Shown piece by piece: positions 8,337-18,835 of a stretch of 25,000 nucleotides of DNA. The notes below the pieces were generated by a model that worked only from the letters and a program-made list of their open reading frames with translations, ran no database searches and had not been told where the DNA came from. The stretch covers positions 87,501-112,500 of the forward strand of contig NW_026728920.1 in assembly GCF_030272615.1 (NCBI RefSeq). Direction: 5' to 3'. Source of the DNA: Cryptomeria japonica (lineage: Eukaryota > Streptophyta > Pinopsida > Cupressales > Cupressaceae). The stretch's first letter is position 1. Every line of letters starts with the position of its first letter. The position numbers were made by a program, and so were the translations under genes.

Positions 8337-11300
8337 CTTGGTGCGCACAACTTGCCTGGGCTGCACACCAGGGCGGGCTCAAGATGGCACCCGCGTTCCG
8401 TTTTTTTCACTATCTTTCAAAACGGAAATTTTAAAATCTCGTTTTTTTTTTTTTTTTGCCTTTTCTGGAAATTAGTGAAGGCAGCGCATCAAAGGTGCGC
8501 AATGCTGGTGCGAACCCGGGAGCGCTCCGATGTGTGCTCCAAGGTGCGGCGTGCACGAAGTCCGAGCCCGGCTTGCCCCGGGTGCGCACCTCGCGTGCAC
8601 CTTCGCCGGGGTGAGCACCTTGGCTGGGTTGCGCGCCCTGGTGCGCACCAAGGAGCGCTCTGAAGTGTGCTCCAAGGTGCGGCGTGCACGAAGTCGGAGC
8701 TCGGTTTGCCCCGGGTGTGCACCTCGGGTGCGCACCTCGCGTGCACCTTCGCTGCGGTGGGCACCTTGGCTGGGTTGCGCGCCTTGGTGGGCACCATGCA
8801 GTGCACGAAGTCGGAGCCCGGTTTGCCCCGGGCGCGCACCTCCGCCAGGGTGGGCACCTTGGTGCGCACAACTTGCCTGGGCTGCGCACCAGGAAGGGCT
8901 CAAGATGGCACCCGCGTTCCGTTTTTTTCACTATCTTTCAGAACGGAAATTTTAAAATATCGTTTTTTTTTGCCTTTTCTGGAAATTAGTGAAGGCAGCG
9001 CATCAAAGGTGCGCAACGCTGGTGCGAACCTGGGAGCGCTCCGATGTGTGCTCCAAGGTGCGGCGTGCACGAAGTCGGAGCCCGGTTTGCCCCGGGTGCG
9101 CCCTGGTGGGCACCATGGTGCGCACCAAGGAGCGCTCCGAAGTGTGCTCCAAGGTGCGGCCTGCACGAAGTCGGAGCCCGGTTTGCCCCGGGCGTGCACC
9201 GCGGGTGGGCACCTTGGTGCGCATGCCTTGCCTGGGCTGCGCACCAGGGCGGGCTCAAGATGGCACCCGCGTTCCGTTTTTTTCACTATCTTTCAAAACG
9301 GAAATTTTAAAATCTCATTTTTTTTTGCCTTTTCTGGAAATTAGTGAAGGCAGCGCATCAAAGGTGCGCACCTCGCTGCCCACCACAGTGCGCAACGCCG
9401 GTGGGCACCCGGGAGTGCTTCGAAGTGTGCTCCAAGGTGCTGCGTGCACGTTGTCGGAGCCCGGTTTGCCCCGGGTGCGCACCTCGCGTGCACCTTCGTC
9501 GGGGTGGGCACCTTGGCTGGGTTTGCCCCGGCTGCGCTCCGAAGCGGGGTTATTGGAGCGCCGCCTCTTTTTTTGTCGGAGCGTTTGGTGGGGTTTCTCG
9601 CATTGGCTCTTCCCAGGCCCGGTTGCCACCCTGGCGCGCACGAAGTCGGAAGTAGGGTTAATTGCCCGGGTGCGCACCTTTGCCAGGGTGGGCACCTTAC
9701 CTGGGCTGTGCACCCGGGCGGGCTCAAGATGGCACCCGCGTTCCGTTTTTTTCACTATCTTTCAAAACGGAAATTTTAAAATCTCCTCTTTTTTTTGCCT
9801 TTTCTGGAAATTAGTGAAGGCAGCGCATCAAAGGTGCGCACCTCGCTGCCCACCTTGGTGTGCTCTGAGGTGCGCACCCGGGAGCGCTACGAAGTGTGCT
9901 CCAAGGTGCGGCGTGCACGTTGTCGGAGCCCGGTTTGCCCCGGGTGCGCACCTCGCCTGCACCTTGGCCGGGGTGGGCACCCTGGCTGGGTTTGCCCAGG
10001 GTGCGCTCCGAAGCGGGGTTACTGGAGCGCCCCCTCTTTTTTTGTCAGAGCGTTTGGTGGGGTTTCTCGCATTGGCTCTTCCCAGGCCCGGTTGTTGGGT
10101 GCGCTCCCACCCTGGCGCGCGCGAAGTTGGAAGTTGGGTTAATTGCCCGGGCGCGCACCTTCGCCAGGGTGGGCACCTTGGTGCGCACACCTTGGCTGGG
10201 CTGCGCACCAGGGCGGGCTCAAGATGGCACCAACATTCCCTTTTTCTCACTATCTTTCAAAACGGAAATTTTAAAATCTCGTTTTCTTTTGCCTTTTATG
10301 GAAATTAGTGAAGGCATCGCATCAAAGGTGCGAACCTCGCTGCCCACCTTGGTGTGCTCCGAGGTGCCCACCACGGTGCGCTCCGAGGTGCCCACCACGG
10401 TGCGCAACGCCGGTGCGAACCCGGGAGCGCCCCGATGTGTGCTCCAAGGTGCGGCGTGCACGAAGCCGGACCCCGGTTTGCCCCGGGTGCGCACCTCGCG
10501 TGCACCTTGGTGCGCACACCTTGGCTGGGTTGCGCGGCCTGGTGGGCACCATGGTGCGCACCAAGGAGCGCTCCGAAGTGTGCTCCAAGGTGCGGCGTGC
10601 ACGAAGTCCTAGCCCGGTTTGCCCCGGGTGCGCACCTTCGCCGCGGTGGGCACCATGGCGTGCACGAAGTCGGAGCCCGGTTTGCCCCGGGTGCGCACCT
10701 CGCGTGCACCTTCGCCGGGGTGGGCACCTCGGCTGGGTTGCGCGCCCTGGTGCGCACCAAGGAGCGCTCCGAAGTGTGCTCCAAGGTGCGGCGTGCACGA
10801 AGTCGGAGCCCGGTTTGCCCCGGGTGCGCACCTCGCGTGCACCTTCGGCGGGGTTGCGCGCCCTGGTGCGCACCAAGGAGCGCTCCGAAGTGTGCTCCAA
10901 GGTGCGGCGTGCACGAAGTCGGAGCCCGGTTTGCCCCGGGTGCGCACCTCGCGTGCACCTTCGGCGGGGTTGCGCGCCCTGGTGGGCACCATGGTGCGCA
11001 CCAAGGAGCGCTCCGAAGTGTGCTCCAAGGTGCGGCGTGCACGAAGTCGGAGCCCGGTTTGCCCCGGGTGCGCACCTCGCGTGCACCTTCGCCGCGGTGG
11101 GCACCATGGCGTGCACGAAGTCGGAGCCCGGTTTGCCCCGGGTGCGCACCTCGCGTGCACCTTCGCCGGGGTGGGCACCTCGGCTGGGTTGCGCGCCCTG
11201 GTGCGCACCAAGGAGCGCTCCGAAGTGTGCTCCAAGGTGCGGCGTGCACGAAGTCGGAGCCCGGTTTGCCCCGGGTGCGCACCTCGCGTGCACCTTCGCC

Positions 11301-12066
11301 GCGGTGGGCACCATGGCGTGCACGAAGTCGGAGCCCGGTTTGCCTCGGGTGCGCACCCCGCGTGCACCTTCGCCGGGGTGGGCACCTCGGCTGGGTTGCG
11401 CGCCCTGGTGCGCACCAAGGAGCGCTCCGAAGTGTGCTCCAAGGTGCGGCGTGCACGAAGTCGGAGCCCGGTTTGCCCCGGGTGCGCACCTCGCGTGCAC
11501 CTTCGCCGCGGTGGGCACCTTGGCTGGGTTGGGCACCATTGAGCGCTCCGAAGTGTGCTCCAAGGTGCGCACCATGGCCCTCCAAGGTGCGCAGCATGGC
11601 GTGCACGAAGTCGGAGCCCGGTTTGCCCCGGGTGCGCACCTCGCGTGCACCTTCGCCAGGGTGGGCACCTCGGTGCGCACACCTTCTCAATGTTTTCTTG
11701 CCTTTTCTGGAAATTGGTGAAGGCAGCGCATCAAAGGTGCGCACCTCGGTGTGCTCCGAGGTGCGAACCCGAGAGCGCTCCGAGGTGCCCACGAAGTCGA
11801 AAGTCGGGTTAATTGCATTGTTTTCCCCGGGTGCGCTCCGAGGTGCGCAACATCGGTGCGCACCAAGGAGGGCTCCGAAGTGTGCTCCAAGGTGCGCACG
11901 ATTCGGAGCTCGGTTTGCCCGGGGTGCGCACACCTTGGCTGGGTTGCGCACCCTTTGTGCGCTCCAAGGTGCGCACGAAGTCGGAGCTCGGTTTGCCCCG
12001 GGTGCGCACCTTCGCCAGGGTGCGCACCTTGATGCGCACGCCTTGGCTGGGCTGCGCACCTTGGTG
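8337..12066. repeat. GC-rich palindromic module field, unit B
   Basis: Collinear with the unit A field but shorter by one 75-bp and one 74-bp module. It ends where the unit C sequence begins at 12067, whose first ~290 bp continue the same module type. Confidence 0.9.
8378..11737. repeat. AT-rich hairpin elements of unit B (group)
   Basis: The five full elements recur at 8378-8495, 8899-9009, 9254-9364, 9723-9834 and 10218-10328, and the truncated one at 11679-11737. Arm variants match their unit A partners, so the elements have been copied with the whole macro-repeat rather than exchanged among themselves. Confidence 0.8.
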
Positions 12067-12356
12067 GGCGCCATGGTGCGCACCTTTCGTGCGCTCCAAG
12101 GTGCGCACGAAGTCGGAGCTCGGTTTGCCCCGGGTGCGCACCTTGGTGGGCGCCATGGTGCACTCCGAGGTGCCCAAGATTGGTGCGCAACAAGGAGCGC
12201 TCCGAAGTGCGCTCCAAGGTGCGCAGGTGCGCGCGAAGTCGAAAGTTGGGTTAATTGTCCGGTTTGCCTCGGGTGCGCACCTTGCGTGCACCTTCGCCAG
12301 GGTGGGCGCCTTGGTGCGCACACCTTGGCTGGGCTGCGCACCCGGGCGCGCACACC

Positions 12357-12476
12357 TTGGCACCCGCGTTTCCTTCATTTTAAATTTTTTTTTTTTACAA
12401 TCTCTCAAGTGGGAAATTCTATAATCTCAACTTTTTTTGCCTTTTCAGGAAACTTTTGAATGGAGCGCATCATTGG
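12357..12476. repeat. AT-rich element, divergent form (unit C)
   Basis: Same as 291-410; the only AT-rich element left in the truncated unit C. Confidence 0.7.
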
Positions 12477-12909
12477 TGCGCTCCGAAGTGTGCTCCAAGG
12501 TGCGCACCTCTGGTGTGCTCCAAAGCTCTCTCCAGCTGCGTGCACCTGCCCCGGCCGCGCACCCGGCCCCGCCCAGCTTCGCTCACCTGTCCCGGGCGTT
12601 TGGTGCGGAACCTTAGAGTAAGAAACATCACCGTGCACCTTGGCCAACGTGCGCGACTCGACCGAGCGCGCACTGGCCGAGGTGCACACCGATTTCACCT
12701 GGGTGCGCGCGCAGCACCTCGGGCGCACCGGGGTGCGCGCACAACGCCCGGGTTGCACCGTGGCCTGTGTGCTCGGGGCGCCTCGGGTGCGCGCTCGGTG
12801 TCGCCCCCGCGCGCGCGGTAGTGCGGGCAGCGCACCCCGGCCCGGCCCGGCCCCGACGAGAACGCAAACGGGCAAAAGGTTTATTCAAATAGCATTGCGA
12901 CGCCCGGCG

Positions 12910-12922
12910 AAAAACTAAGAAA
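12910..12922 (-). terminator. Pol III terminator of 5S copy 3
   Basis: Same arrangement as copy 1: an interrupted T run next to the 3' end, then five T at 12914-12910. Confidence 0.75.
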
Positions 12923-13040
12923 GGGTGCAACACCGGGACTTCCCGGGAGGTCACCCATCCTAGTACTACTCCGGCCCAAGCGCGCTTAACTGCGGAGTTC
13001 TGATGGGATCCGGTGCACTAACGCTGGTATGATCGCACCC
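12922..13040 (-). rRNA. 5S: 5S ribosomal RNA, copy 3
   Basis: Complete 5S gene, the closest to the Pol I promoters. It differs from copies 1 and 2 at RNA position +80 (plus-strand T at 12961 instead of C), so it reads TACTAGGATGG where they read TACTGGGATGG. The copy 3 form matches the common angiosperm 5S sequence at this site, which lies at the edge of the C box. The A box and both ends are unchanged. Probably functional. Confidence 0.98.
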
Positions 13041-13070
13041 GTTATGAGCTTGTCGCAGTGTGTACTTAGC
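13041..13070 (-). promoter_or_regulatory. 5S upstream promoter region, copy 3
   Basis: Identical to the other two copies, with TAAGTA near 13068-13063 and C at -1. Conservation in all three units fits function but also follows from homogenisation. Confidence 0.5.
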
Positions 13071-13800
13071 AAACCGCGACCCACGTGCGAATCCACCCCG
13101 GCCACCCACCCCCGTCGAGGTGCACACCCTCCCTCGCGAAGTGCGCCCCGTTCGCCAAGTGTGAGCCCTGCCCGGGTGCGCGCACCTTGCTAGGGCGTCG
13201 GGTGTGCACCCGGCCCGGCCTACGTGCGTGCACCTGGACGGGGCGTCGTGTGCGTGCAGTGTCCCGTCTGCAACGCGGTGCCCACACACCACCTCGGGCG
13301 CAACGACCTGCGCTCACATGTGGGCCGAGTGCACCTTGGTGCATGTTCGGGGCGCCTCGGGTGCACGCTCGATCTTGCCCCGGTGCACCAAGGCGCTCGG
13401 TTTGCCCCGGGTGCGCACTTGGTGCAAGGTGGGCACCCAAAATAGGGATCAAGCACCAAAACACAAGTTTCGGGATGCAAAATGGGACCCAAGGACCACA
13501 AATGCGTTCCAAGACCCATGATGGGTCCACGAGAACAAAAATGTGTTCCGAGACTTAATAAACAAATATTGGGTTTTAGGAGAAGAAACATGCTCTGATG
13601 CCCAAAACGAGAATCGACCCCGAAAAGGCCACAGGCCAAAAGTGGGATGCGAGACAAAAAAAAATGGGACCCGAGGACCAAAATTGGGTTCCCAGGTCGA
13701 AGACAGGGCAACCGGACAAGAAACGACCTCTAAGGCTCGAAATGAGTCCCGACGACTAAAACTTGACAAGAAGCACCCATCAGGCACCCAACTCGACACC

Positions 13801-15500
13801 CATGGGATGCCGACCCACCCGGGCTTCCACCTAGCACACCTTGGCACCCACCCACCCTCGCACCCAACCTCGCACCCAACTTAGCACCTTTGAACCCACA
13901 TTGGCACTCACCCTGACCCTGGCACCTTGGAACCCACATTGGCACTCACCTTGACCCTGGCACCCACCTTTGCACTCACCTTGGGACCCACCCTGGCTCC
14001 CACCTCGGCACCCACCCAGACACCCACCTTGGTTCCTTGGCACCCACCTTGGATCCTTGGCACCCACCCCGACACCCACCTTGGCACGCAACTTGGCTAC
14101 TTGCCACCCACCTTGGCTCCTTGACGCCCACCCCGACAACCACCCCGTGACCTACCCTGGCTAGGGTTGGTGCACACCCACCCTGGTGCCCACCTTGGCA
14201 CCCACCCCATGACCCACCTTGGCACGCACCTTAGTACCCACCCTGTTACCCACCCTAGGACCCACCCCGTGACCCACCTTGGCCAGGGTGGGTGCACCCA
14301 CCCTGGTGCCCACCTTGGCACCCACCCATCCTAGCACCCAGCCTGTGACCGGGCTTGGAACCCAACCTTGCACCCGTCTTGGCCAGTGTGGGTGCGCACC
14401 CATCCTGGCACCCACGTTGTGACACACCCTTTAACCCACGCACCCTAGCAGCCACGTTGGCACCCACCTTGGAACACAACCTAGCAACTTGGCACCCACC
14501 CCGTGACCCACCTTGGCATCCACCATAGCAGTCGCCCACTTGGCACCCACCTTGGAACCCAAGTTGGCACCCACCTCGGCACCCACCTTGACACTTGTGG
14601 ACCCACCTTGCCACTCACCCTAGCATCGACCCATCCTAGCACCCACCCTGGCACCTTTGCACCCTAGCACTCACCCATCCTAGCACCTAACCTGTGACCC
14701 ACCTTGACACTCACCCTCGCACCCACCTTGGAACCCAACCTAGCACCCACCCACCCTGACACCAACCCTAGCACCTACCCACCCTTGCACCCACCCTGTG
14801 ACCCATCTTGGCACCCACCCATCCTACCACTCAACCTATCACCCACCTTCTCACCCACCTTGGCATCCACCTTAGCACCCACCCACACTGGCACCTTGGC
14901 ACCCACCTCGGGCAAGGTGGGTGCACACCCACCCTGACACCCAATTTAGAACCAACCGAGCATGTTACCCACCTTGGCACCCACATTGCAGCCCACCCTA
15001 GTACCCACCCTATGACCCACATTGGCATCCACACCCTAGCACCCAGGCACCTCGACACCCGCCTTGACACGCACCCTAGCACTAAACCTGTGACCCACCT
15101 TGGAACTCACCCTAGAACCCACCCACCCTGTGAACCACCTTGGCATCCACCTTAGCACCCACCCACCTTGGCACCCACTCTAGCACTCACCCATCCTAAC
15201 ACCCAACTTGTTACCCACCTTGGCACCCGCCCTCGCGTCCACCTTGAAACCCACCCTAGCACCCACCCACGCAGGAGCCCACCTTGGCACCCAACCTAAC
15301 ACCCACGCATCCTGGCACCCAACTTGTGACCCACCTTGGAACCCACCCTAGTACCCACCTTTGAACCCACTATATCACCAACCCACCTTGGCACCCACCC
15401 TATGACCCTCTTTGGAATCCACCCTAGCACGCACCCACCCTGGCACCCACCATGGAGCGCACCCTAGCACCCACCCACCTCGGCACGCACCTCAACACCC
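13801..15500. repeat. Expanded C-rich minisatellite, ~1.7 kb
   Basis: The first ~495 bp match the minisatellite of units A and B. From 14296 the array continues for another 1.2 kb of CACCCACCCTAGCAC-like units not present in the other units. It joins the macro-repeat array to the promoter region. Units are variable in length and sequence. The minus strand has repeated GGGTGGG clusters, for example 15010-14992. There is no credible coding potential. Confidence 0.85.
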
Positions 15501-15750
15501 ACCTTGGTGTGCGCACTGCGCCAACCTCTCAAAGACCCTATGTGGTGCGCTCCAAAGTGTACACCTTTGGTGCGCTCCAAGGTGCGCACCTTTGGTGCAC
15601 ACCGAGGTGCACACCAAAGTGTGCACCGAGGTGAGCACCAAAGTGCACTCCAAGGTGCACACCAAGGCGTGCACCTTTGGTGCGGTCAATGCAAACGAAT
15701 TCGGAAGTTGGGGTCGATGTCCTAATCGCTGCTGCAGACTACACGTATGA
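15501..15750. other. Transition from minisatellite to Pol I promoter region
   Basis: Contains GTGTGCGCACTGCGCCAACC and CAAAGACCC, which precede the promoter boxes throughout the next 3 kb. It also has short GGTGCGCACCTTTGGTGC modules resembling those of the macro-repeat, and ends in GAAGTTGGGGTCGATGTCC just upstream of promoter 1. No gene is seen. Confidence 0.6.
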
Positions 15751-15782
15751 GAATCGGACAAATAGCTTTATATAGGGGAGGT
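15751..15782 (+). promoter_or_regulatory. Pol I promoter box 1 (class I)
   Basis: TATATAGGGG at 15769-15778, preceded by GAATCGGACAAATAG and one extra T relative to all the other copies. TATATA(G/A)GGGG is the established plant rDNA initiation signal, with transcription starting at or next to the A/G after TATAT. Confidence 0.75.
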
Positions 15783-15908
15783 GTTGCGTTTGATGGGTCG
15801 ACTCCCCTGGTTGTGTGCACTGCACCAACTTCAAAGACCCTGTCTTGTTTAAGAAGTCAAAAGTTGGGGTGGATGTCCTAATCATTGCTGCAGTCTACGC
15901 ATGTATGA

Positions 15909-15938
15909 GAATCAGACAAATAGCTTATATAGGGGAGG
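15909..15938 (+). promoter_or_regulatory. Pol I promoter box 2 (class I)
   Basis: TATATAGGGG at 15926-15935; the upstream block is GAATCAGACAAATAGCT. Confidence 0.75.
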
Positions 15939-16128
15939 TGTTGCATTCGGTGGGTTGACTCCCCTGGTTGTGCGCACTGCGCCAACCTCAAAGACCCCGC
16001 ATAGCAGAAGAAGTCGGAAGTCGGATTTTGGTGAGCACCAAGGCGTGCACCTTTGGTGCGGTCAACGCAGACGAATTCAGAAGTTGGGGTGGATGTCCTA
16101 ATCGTTGTTGCAGGCTACACATGTATGA

Positions 16129-16158
16129 GAATCAGACAAATAGCTTATATAGGGGAGG
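16129..16158 (+). promoter_or_regulatory. Pol I promoter box 3 (class I)
   Basis: TATATAGGGG at 16146-16155, in the longest class I unit. Confidence 0.75.
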
Positions 16159-16275
16159 TGTTGGGTTTGATGGGTCAACTCCCTTGGTTGTGCGCATTAC
16201 GCCAACCTCAAAGACCTTGTTTTCGTTAAGAAGTCAAAAGTTGGGGTCAATGTCCTAATGGCTCCTGTAGGCTAC

Positions 16276-16305
16276 ACATGTATGAGAATCGGACAAATAG
16301 CTTAT
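16276..16305 (+). promoter_or_regulatory. Pol I promoter box 4 (class I)
   Basis: TATATAGGGG at 16293-16302; the upstream block is GAATCGGACAAATAGCT. Confidence 0.75.
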
Positions 16306-16442
16306 ATAGGGGAGGTGTTGGGTTTGATGGGTCGACTCCCCTGGTTGTGCGCATTACGTCAACCTCAAAGACCTTGTTTTCGTTAAGAAGTCAAAAGTTG
16401 GGGTCGATGTCCTAATTGCTCCTGTAGACTACACATGTATGA

Positions 16443-16472
16443 GAATCAGACAAATAGCTTATATAGGGGAGG
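16443..16472 (+). promoter_or_regulatory. Pol I promoter box 5 (class I)
   Basis: TATATAGGGG at 16460-16469, with the GAATCAGACAAATAGCT upstream variant. Confidence 0.75.
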
Positions 16473-16599
16473 TGTTGGGTTTGATGGGTTGACTCCCCTA
16501 GTTGTTCGCATTACACCAACCTCAAAGACCTTGTTTTCGTTTAGAAGCCGAAAGTTGGGGTCGATGTCCTAATTGCTCCTGCAGGCTACGCATGTATGA

Positions 16600-16629
16600 G
16601 AATCAGACAAATAGCTTATATAGGGGAGG
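16600..16629 (+). promoter_or_regulatory. Pol I promoter box 6 (class I)
   Basis: TATATAGGGG at 16617-16626. It is the last class I box, followed 160 bp later by the AAAAGTGCCCTCC minisatellite. Confidence 0.75.
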
Positions 16630-16785
16630 TGTTGGGTTTGATGGGTCGACTCCCCTGGTTGTGCGCATTGCGCCAACCTCAAAGACCCTGCATTGCGGAT
16701 GAAGTCGAAAGTCAGAGTTTGGTGTGCTACAAGGTGTGGTCGAAGGTGCTCACCTAGGTGTGCACCTTTGGAGCGCAGGAAAAGT

Positions 16786-17385
16786 GCCCTCCAAAAGTGC
16801 GCACCTTTGGAGTGCACAAAAGTGCCCTCCAAAAGTGCGCACCTTTGGAGCGCACAAAAGTGCCCTCCAAAAAGTGCCCTCCAAAAGTGCGCACCTTTGG
16901 AGCGCACAAAAGTGCCCTCCAAAAAGTGCCCTCCAAAAGTGCGCACCTTTGGAGTGCAGAAAAGTGCCCTCCAAAAAGTGCCCTCCAAAAGTGTGCACCT
17001 TTGGAGTGCACAAAAGTGCCCTCCAAAAGTGCGCACCTTTGGAGCGCAGAAAAGTGCCCTCCAAAAAGTGCCCTCCAAAAGTGCGCACCTTTGGAGCGCA
17101 GAAAAGTGCCCTCCAAAAAGTGCCCTCCAAAAGTGCGCACCTTTGGAGCGCAGAAAAGTGCCCTCCAAAAAGTGCCCTCCAAAAGTGCGCACCTTTGGAG
17201 CGCAGAAAAGTGCCCTCCAAAAAGTGCCCTCCAAAAGTGCGCACCTTTGGAGCGCACAAAAGTGCCCTCCAAAAAGTGCCCTCCAAAAGTGCGCACCTTT
17301 GGAGCGCACAAAAGTGCCCTCCAAAAGTGCGCACCTTTGGAGCGCACAAAAGTGCCCTCCAAAAGTGCGCACTTTTGGTGCGCAC
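16786..17385. repeat. 38/52 bp minisatellite between promoter classes
   Basis: Tandem units of 38 bp and 52 bp built from AAAAGTGCCCTCC and the near-palindrome CCAAAAGTGCGCACCTTTGG. The long form carries one extra 14-bp AGTGCCCTCCAAAA. Long units dominate the centre (period 52 at 17041, 17093, 17145) and short units lie at both ends. The core GTGCGCACC links it to the macro-repeat modules. The 200-codon open frames here on both strands are repeat artefacts. Confidence 0.92.
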
Positions 17386-17468
17386 CAAGGCGCTGGTTCG
17401 GTCGTTGCAGGCGAGTTCGGAAGTTGGGGTCGATGTCCTGAGCGGAGGTGCAAACTACACAGGTGTCG

Positions 17469-17498
17469 GAATCGGACAAATAGCTTATATAGGGGAGG
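17469..17498 (+). promoter_or_regulatory. Pol I promoter box 7 (class II)
   Basis: TATATAGGGG at 17486-17495, 869 bp after box 6 because the minisatellite intervenes. Confidence 0.75.
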
Positions 17499-17779
17499 TG
17501 TATGCTTCGATGGGTCGACTCCCCAGGTTGAGCGCACCGCGCCAACCTCAAAGACCCTACGGTATGGATGAAGTCGGAAGTTGGGTCCGATGACCGATTC
17601 GATTAGTAGGTATGCTCATGAGGTCGGAATTTGGGTCCGATGACCTGCCATGTGCAGGAAGGCGAATGTTGGCACTGTGCGTTGCAAGGTGCACACCAAG
17701 GTGCTGGTGCGGTCTTTTTAGTCGAGTTCGGAAGTTGGGGTCGATGTCCTGATCGGAGGTGCAAGCTACACAGGTGTGG

Positions 17780-17809
17780 GAATCGGACAAATAGCTTATA
17801 TAGGGGAGG
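17780..17809 (+). promoter_or_regulatory. Pol I promoter box 8 (class II)
   Basis: TATATAGGGG at 17797-17806, followed by GAGGTGTATGCTTCG. Confidence 0.75.
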
Positions 17810-18090
17810 TGTATGCTTCGTTGGGTCGACTCCCCGGGTTGAGCGCACCGCGCCAACCTCAAAGACCCTACGGTATGGATGAAGTCGGAAGTTGGGTCCG
17901 ATGACCGATTCGATATGTAGGCATACTCGCGAGGTCGGAATTTGGGTCCGATGACCTGCCATGTGCAGGAAGGCGAATGTTGGCACTGTGCGTTGCAAGG
18001 TGCGCACCAAGGCGCTGGTTCGGTCGTTGCAGGCGAGTTCGGAAGTTGGGGTCGATGTCCTGATCGGAGGTGCAAACTACACAGGTGTGG

Positions 18091-18120
18091 GAATCGGACA
18101 AATAGCTTATATAGGGGAGG
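18091..18120 (+). promoter_or_regulatory. Pol I promoter box 9 (class II)
   Basis: TATATAGGGG at 18108-18117, 311 bp from its neighbours on both sides. Confidence 0.75.
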
Positions 18121-18401
18121 TGTATGCTTCGTTGGGTCGACTCCCCGGGTTGAGCGCACCGCGCCAACCTCAAAGACCCTACGGTATGGATGAAGTCGGA
18201 AGTTGTGTCCGATGACCGATTCGATATGTAGGCATACTCGCGAGGTCGGAATTTGGGTCCGATGACCTGCCATGTGCAGGAAGGCGAATGTTGGGACTGT
18301 GCGTCGCAAGGTGCGCACCAAGGCGCTGGTGCCGTCGTTGCAGTCGAGTTCGGAAGTTGGGGTCGATGTCCTGGTCAGAGGTGCAAACTACACAGGTGTG
18401 G

Positions 18402-18431
18402 GAATCGGACAAATAGCTTATATAGGGGAGG
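18402..18431 (+). promoter_or_regulatory. Pol I promoter box 10 (class II)
   Basis: TATATAGGGG at 18419-18428, the last class II box. Confidence 0.75.
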
Positions 18432-18560
18432 TGTATGCTTCGATGGGTCGACTCCCCGGGTTGAGCGCACCGCGCCAACCTCAAAGACCCTACAGTATGG
18501 ATGAAGTCGGAAGTTGGGTCCGATGACCGATTCGATACGTAGGCATATTGGCGAGGTCTG

Positions 18561-18835
18561 AATTTGTGTCCGATGACCTGCCATGCGCAGGAAGGCGGAA
18601 TTTGGGTCCGATGACCGAGTTGATGGCGTGCCATGCGCAGAAAGGCGGAATTTGGGTCCGATGACCGAGTTGATGTTGATGGCCCGCCATGCACAGGAAG
18701 GCGGAATTTGGGTCCGATGACCGATTTGAAGGCGTGCCATGCGCAGAAAGGCGGAGTTTGGGTCCGATGACCGAGTTGATATTGATGGCCCGCCATGCGC
18801 AGGAAGGCGGAATTTGGGTCCGATGACCTGACATA
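18561..18835. repeat. 50/56 bp alternating dimeric tandem repeat
   Basis: Units starting AATTTGGGTCCGATGACC (or AGTTTGGG) begin at 18599, 18649, 18705, 18755 and 18811 and alternate 50, 56, 50, 56 bp, which makes a 106-bp higher-order unit. A shorter 38-bp unit precedes at 18561. The sequence is a local amplification of the GAATTTGGGTCCGATGACC segment of the class II repeat. Confidence 0.85.

Larger units (their letters stand above)
6109..12066. repeat. 5S-bearing IGS macro-repeat, unit B (5958 bp)
   Basis: Second tandem unit, in the same orientation and order as unit A. It is 150 bp shorter. One C is missing near 7251. One 75-bp and one 74-bp GC-rich module present in unit A (about 4726-4800 and 5051-5124) are absent between about 10832 and 11160. 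Unit B also has private substitutions in the 5S flank, such as an A near 6717 where units A and C have G, and a six-T terminator directly behind its 5S gene. Units A and C agree at these sites, so B carries the derived states. Confidence 0.95.
12067..14295. repeat. 5S-bearing IGS macro-repeat, unit C (truncated)
   Basis: Third unit, collinear with unit A positions 1-2229. Identity stops abruptly after 14295. Where units A and B move from the C-rich minisatellite into GC-rich palindromic modules, unit C continues with more C-rich minisatellite. It still contains a complete 5S gene. This is the promoter-proximal edge of the macro-repeat array. Confidence 0.93.
15690..16690 (+). repeat. Class I Pol I promoter repeats (6 units)
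   Basis: Six imperfect tandem units whose initiation boxes are 157, 220, 147, 167 and 157 bp apart. Each unit reads GAAGTTGGGGTCGATGTCC, a GCTGCAG or CTCCTGTAG block, ATGAGAATC, the box, then GATGGGTCGACTCCCC and GCGCCAACCTCAAAGACC. The third unit is longer because of a duplicated GCACCAAGGCGTGCACC segment also seen near 15660. They are probably spacer promoters, since more boxes lie downstream. Confidence 0.8.
17386..18540 (+). repeat. Class II Pol I promoter repeats (311 bp period)
   Basis: Four promoter boxes spaced exactly 311 bp apart (17486, 17797, 18108, 18419). Each unit contains GAAGTTGGGTCCGATGACC, a second GAATTTGGGTCCGATGACC, a CCATGTGCAGGAAGGCG block, GGTGCGCACCAAGGCGCTGG, GAAGTTGGGGTCGATGTCC, the box, TATGCTTCG and GCGCCAACCTCAAAGACC. 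Units are far more similar to each other than class I units are, so the expansion is recent. Confidence 0.88.

Noticed and set aside
14700-15500. Telomere-like CCCTA motifs in the C-rich minisatellite
   Set aside because: CACCCTAGCACC variants never form a CCCTAAA tandem. They are substitutions in the CACCCACCTTGG unit.
16569-17593. Several 200-320 codon frames over the 38/52-bp minisatellite
   Set aside because: Open on both strands in more than one frame. The translation is a simple repeat (SALQKCAPLE-like) and promoter boxes lie inside or beside it.
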